From Eremophila alpestris peregrina (Eukaryota > Chordata > Aves > Passeriformes > Alaudidae): a DNA stretch of 64,000 nt. The stretch lies in assembly GCA_009792885.1 (NCBI GenBank), contig WMCF01000018.1, forward strand, positions 462,890 through 526,889, given 5' to 3'. The first letter of the stretch is position 1, and each line of letters begins with the position of its first letter. The position numbers were made by a program, and so were the translations under genes. Under the pieces are notes generated by a model. It saw nothing but the letters and a program-made list of their open reading frames with translations. It was not told where the DNA came from and did not search any database. Positions 59,850 through 64,000 of this stretch are shown here, piece by piece.

Positions 59850-62173
59850 TAGCTAAATTCCTCAATTATGGACTACAGAATGGCTCCATTACATTTCCTC
59901 TCCTCCTAACCACATCACTCTTGGACTTGCACTGATGTAGTTTCAAAAAGAGATGGATTTTGTTCACTTCCCACCTAATTTTGTAGCCTACTGACTTACA
60001 GTCATTGGAACTGTTGACTTACTTTTTTTCAGTTGAGAAGGGAGTTAAAGTGGTGGCTCATTTCCAGAGCAAGAGTCCCAGCCCCTAGGCTTTTAAACAA
60101 GCCTGTGTGGGTTGAAACGAAAGTTGCCACAGTTGCTGCTTTCTTAGGTGGGAAGAAAGCATGGAGCTGCTCAGTTTGGCAAAGTGGCTGCAACTCAGCA
60201 CAAGGGTAGTAATAGAAGTTTGGATAAAAATGATGCTCAGGTGTCCATAAACTCAGGCACACAAGTGTTTTGTGATTGGTCTGTTGGGATGAGGCATTAT
60301 AATTTCTCCCAGGGTTTGCTTCAAGCATGAACAGCTTTTGGACCTCTCCCACTCAGATTGTCTCCTGCCACCCAAGTAGTGAGTCTGAGAGTCCTCTCTG
60401 CCACTGCAAACAAGACTGGGTAGTTCTGGCCTCAACCGTAACAACTTCCTTCTGTTGTCCTCTTCTGCATGCCAATGCTCAGGGCTGGAAGCCTGCTCTG
60501 CTGTGACCATCTGATAACAGTGGTGCTGGGAGCTGCTCTTTCCACATTTCCAACCACCAGATTTGAAGACTTGTCAGAAACAGGTGTAAACATTCATTCT
60601 CTCTGGAACAATCTCTAGGAAGAAGGACTGAGAGAGACTTTTTTCCCTGAAAGGACAAAGCTGAAGGTACCTTATGGGAATGGAAAGTAATTGCAAGGCT
60701 CCACCTTGGTATAGGATTTCTGGCATTCAGAATTTCCCTGGGTCCTCTAAATGCTGGAGGCTAGGGTCTCATGCTTTTGTGTACTTAATCTTTACAGGCA
60801 AGCAGAAAAAGGAATTTTTCAAATAAGAATGTGTAAAGGTTCTTATCCTTTCTAGATCTGTGGCAATGTGTATCAAGGTTCATGCAAGGAATGTTTTATC
60901 TTATGGTCAGTAGGCAAAAGTATTCCTAAGGGTGTATGATGAGATTATTGTGGTGTGGAGACTGGCAGGTTTATATCTGTAAAGCATTGGCAAGGAAGTG
61001 CTAAAGGAGGACTTCAGTGTGAAATATGAAATTGATTTGGCATTCCCTGTGAACTTAGATTCCCTGAGCTATGTTCTATACCTACTGTCATGGACTCATA
61101 CCACAGAAACAAAAAAAGAAAAAAAAATAAAGTTAAGGAGGAAACAGTGGAAGTTGAAAGAATACTATAAATGCTCAGAAGTGACCAGGAGAAAAGAAAA
61201 AAAACCTCTTCCTTTCAATTGGTGCTTCTTTAGAGATGCTGCTTTAGAAGTAAAATGCTTTTAACAGAAATTTGATAATTGCCAATATCCCTTGAAGGTC
61301 TTTTCCACTAGCTTCAAAGCTAAGAAGTAAATTAAAGACTCGTCATGAGCTGATATTTATCTTGAGCTCATTTGACATGAACAGGCTGGAGCTCCATCAA
61401 ATGCTATTCCAGTGTGGCTACACATGAGCTACAAGAGCTTTCCTAACCAGCCAGGAAACAGGGGTAGTCCTGACAAGTCACTGAAGCCAATTTTTGTTCT
61501 GCTCAGACCCACATTCCCCTCCTTCCCTGGAAAGGAGTAGGGCATGACACCATACCTGCCACTGGAAGACACATCCCCCTCTCTCTAACCTAATCTTTAT
61601 CCTTCCCAAATGGTTGCACTCATCATCAAAACATTATTCATCAGAACATGGTCCCATCCTCAGAGCACCAAACTTCTCATTTGTAAAAAAGGAAATGAAA
61701 TACTGGTGTAATTTACCTTTTTTAAAAAGAAAAAAAAGGCTTACCCAAAGCAGGATCTAGCTGGGGCTTAGCTAGTCCAGGCTCCTGTCCTGCTAAGCCC
61801 TTTCCTAGATTCCTGTGCTGCCACATATTCTGCTCCTGGTGCAGTGTACAGTTGCAGGTTCCACACATCACTGAACACAATATGCTGGGCAGCTTTTGCC
61901 AGCAGGGAGTGTGATTCACATGCTTAGAAACAGAAATAAATATTTCTCCTAACTACTGTAATAGACTTTCCTGATTTAGGCAACAAAGAGAAAATAAACT
62001 CCACAGATGTTATGAGCAAATACTGACTGCTTCCTCTTTGAATTGCCATTGTCATTTTGCCCAAGTGCTGGTCTCTTGCTTCTGGAGGCAATCACACACC
62101 TTAACCACTACATGAGTATCAGACAGGAAACCACCCACCTCAAGGGTCACGTCTACACCAGCAGTGCTTCAGT

Positions 62174-62533
62174 TTACTCTGCAGTGGGACACAATGAGAT
62201 CTGACACCACAGGAGATGAGGGCTTGGGACACGGGATGCCTTTGGTCCCATGGCAGGGAATCCATGTGCTACAGCTGGGAGGTATGGGAGCTGCCTGGGG
62301 CTGAAGTGTGCACAGCCCCTTTCTGCTGAGCAGTTCACTCTGTTACCTGATATACCACACACTGCTGAGCAACACATCAGAACAGCCATCCAGTTTTGCA
62401 AGAGAGATACAGCAGAGGTGGAAGTTTGTAGCTCAGCTGCAAACATCTGTAAAGGTGTTTCACAAGTGTAAGATACAACTGGACGTGTGAGTGACAACAG
62501 GATGAGGATGTAGTACTGCTTGCCCATTGCCAT
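62174..62533 (-). CDS. Small frame with signal-peptide-like start, doubtful
   Basis: A 119-codon minus-strand frame starts at an ATG with G at +4. Its first residues, MAMGKQYYILILLSLTRPVV, resemble a secretory signal peptide with possible cleavage before CETPLQ. Several cysteines follow, but there is no ordered domain and the tail looks like translated non-coding DNA. The region is moderately GC-rich and several other frames are open as well. I report it because the start looks deliberate, but I consider it most likely fortuitous. Confidence 0.1.
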   Translation of the reverse strand: MAMGKQYYILILLSLTRPVVSYTCETPLQMFAAELQTSTSAVSLLQNWMAVLMCCSAVCGISGNRVNCSAERGCAHFSPRQLPYLPAVAHGFPAMGPKASRVPSPHLLWCQISLCPTAE

Positions 62534-64000
62534 GGGAAGAAAGTTTATATCTGTATGTGGTACTGTGGGTCACATGCAATATGAAGAAAGAGCTTTCTGG
62601 CAAGTGAACAGTGCAAGTTACATCTCCACAAAGGACAGCAGTGCTCAGTTTTGTGTGAACATCAATCATTGCAAAGAAGCCACGACACTAAGGGATCAAG
62701 GCTGGCATGAGAACATCTTGGAAGCCCCCCTTCCCCCTGGAGCTGTGCTGCTTATAGGAAGAAAGTCTGGACCTACAAGAAGGCTGCTGTGCAAACCCTT
62801 GAGAGGCCTTGAGAGCAACCATGTGGAACCATGAACTCACCAGCTTGGTAGCCAGAGAACAGATGAAGCAAGTCTGGAATATTCTGTGCAAGTCGGGACA
62901 TGCATGTGAGTCCAGACTGACTGTTTCTGTGCAGTGGCCCTTTGCCCATGAGTTCCTGTCTTCTGGTGTGATCGATCTCCCAAAGGTGCTTGTAGCCAAA
63001 TCTGCAGTGTAGGCTCCACTGATGCAGTATTTCTGAACTGGCCCAGTATTGCATTTATCTTCTGATGATGTACCCCTGTTCTTGTTGACTGGAACTGGTA
63101 GGTTGTGTTCTTGCAGCCATTCTCACAGCCAATACTGTGTAGCTTCCCAGGGGAGGAAGAGGGAGATGGTGATGGTTTGTGGGAGCAGCTCTGGGGATAG
63201 CTTTTTCTCTCTCCAATCCATGCAGATTACTGCATTGCACCTTTGGCTTGTTGTTGATAAGGATTTGAGGGGTGCCACACAGCCCCTTGAGGATGCCACT
63301 AAAGATGACTATAAGTTAGCAGAGTTATTCTCTTCATTTGCTCAGTAGGAAACATAACAAAAGAAGGCAAGATGTAACAGAGAAATATCAAATGAAAAAA
63401 TATCCCGGACTTGGAGAAAAAGACCGTCCATGCAGCAATACAAGATACTGCAGTCAGGCTGTCTGCAGGTTTAAAACCTGATTTGAATCCTGCTTTTTCA
63501 CAGCCATCAGTCAGCTGGAGGAATGAAACAGCTAGTGGCCAAAGCAAGGACCAGATTGTGGAAGGATTTTAGGTCCTTCACATGCAGGTAGGCACCCATC
63601 AGGACTTTACAAGTTTCTGTGCAGTAGAAACCAATTTCACTGAGCTGTGAACACCTTTAGGATTATGGCCATGAGTGATCCTAAAGCCATATGCAGTACC
63701 ACAGGAACTGAGTTGTAAAAGATTAACATTTAACATGTGTGCTCCCTGATCCCAGAAACAGCAAGGAAAGTGTCAAATCAGGAAGGCCAGAGGAATCCCA
63801 GACAGCAAAGGAATCCACAGGGTGCAGAGGGAAGTCGTGCTGCTCAGCCAAGCAGGAGCAGTTTGCTGCTCTGCCCTCATATTTATCTCAAACTCACCAT
63901 TTCCTTTTTATAAACATTGTTCAGTCAAATGTATCATTCAGGAGAGAAGAATTTGATCCAATTGCAATAAGAATTTATCACTTGAGAGGTGTCTGAATTC
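62534..64000. other. GC-intermediate sequence with overlapping open frames, nothing assigned
   Basis: Frames on both strands are open for about 100 codons between 62,520 and 63,350, consistent with low stop density at this GC content. None shows a family signature. Confidence 0.4.

Larger units (their letters stand above)
56994..62173. other. Intergenic-looking sequence, nothing assigned
   Basis: Includes simple repeats noted separately and an AAAAG/GTAAGC donor-like site near 58,147. No exon pair was found. Confidence 0.45.

Noticed and set aside
1..64000. tRNA, rRNA, CRISPR arrays, bacterial operons or phage-like systems
   Set aside because: None was seen by eye; the sequence has the composition and repeat content of a bird chromosome.

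Overview
The window looks like about 64 kb of a bird genome. It is AT-rich and gene-poor. It carries several pieces of the CR1 LINE family in both orientations, with the typical avian 3' end (a run ending in copies of ATTCTATG). It also carries one LTR with the U3-R-U5 layout of avian endogenous retroviruses. Splice-site-like signals, a CpG-island promoter and the absence of operon-like coding all point to a vertebrate. I saw no rRNA, tRNA or CRISPR array by eye. No protein-coding gene could be named from the sequence.

Layout. A strong CpG island at about 38.83-39.85 kb is the main landmark. It holds two inverted CCAAT boxes, GC boxes, a TGACG half-site, a GCC trinucleotide run and, on its right edge, an eight-unit degenerate minisatellite. 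The CCAAT boxes read forward on the minus strand, and a good minus-strand splice donor follows at 39,316/39,317. The simplest reading is a minus-strand gene with a non-coding first exon here, running leftwards through large introns. On that strand, several short open stretches lie between credible splice sites: 35,299-35,375, 31,983-32,021, 28,043-28,138 (or to 28,173), 21,774-21,847 and 10,425-10,567, with a possible last exon at 2,668-2,796. Three of them (35.3, 32.0 and 21.8 kb) join in a single consistent reading frame. The joined peptide is not one I recognise, and no start-codon exon was found. The gene model is therefore an inference.

From 1 to 3.5 kb there is a small isolated CpG-rich patch (1,247-1,391), a minus-strand open stretch beside it, and the possible last exon, which is opposed by a 255-codon plus-strand reading frame. 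From 3.5 to 38 kb the sequence is presumed intronic: AT-rich DNA, the exon candidates, a minus-strand solo-type LTR at about 24.77-25.2 kb, a plus-strand CR1 tail at 25.25-25.31 kb, a minus-strand CR1 piece at 31.25-31.43 kb, a plus-strand CR1 tail at about 38.33-38.44 kb, and small tandem duplications. From 40 to 64 kb no coding gene is convincing. The largest feature is an old, 5'-truncated minus-strand CR1 of about 2.1 kb (43.8-45.97 kb). The remainder holds low-complexity tracts, isolated splice-like sites on the plus strand and unexplained open frames.

I found no convincing new biological system. The item most worth following up is the unidentified spliced minus-strand gene candidate.
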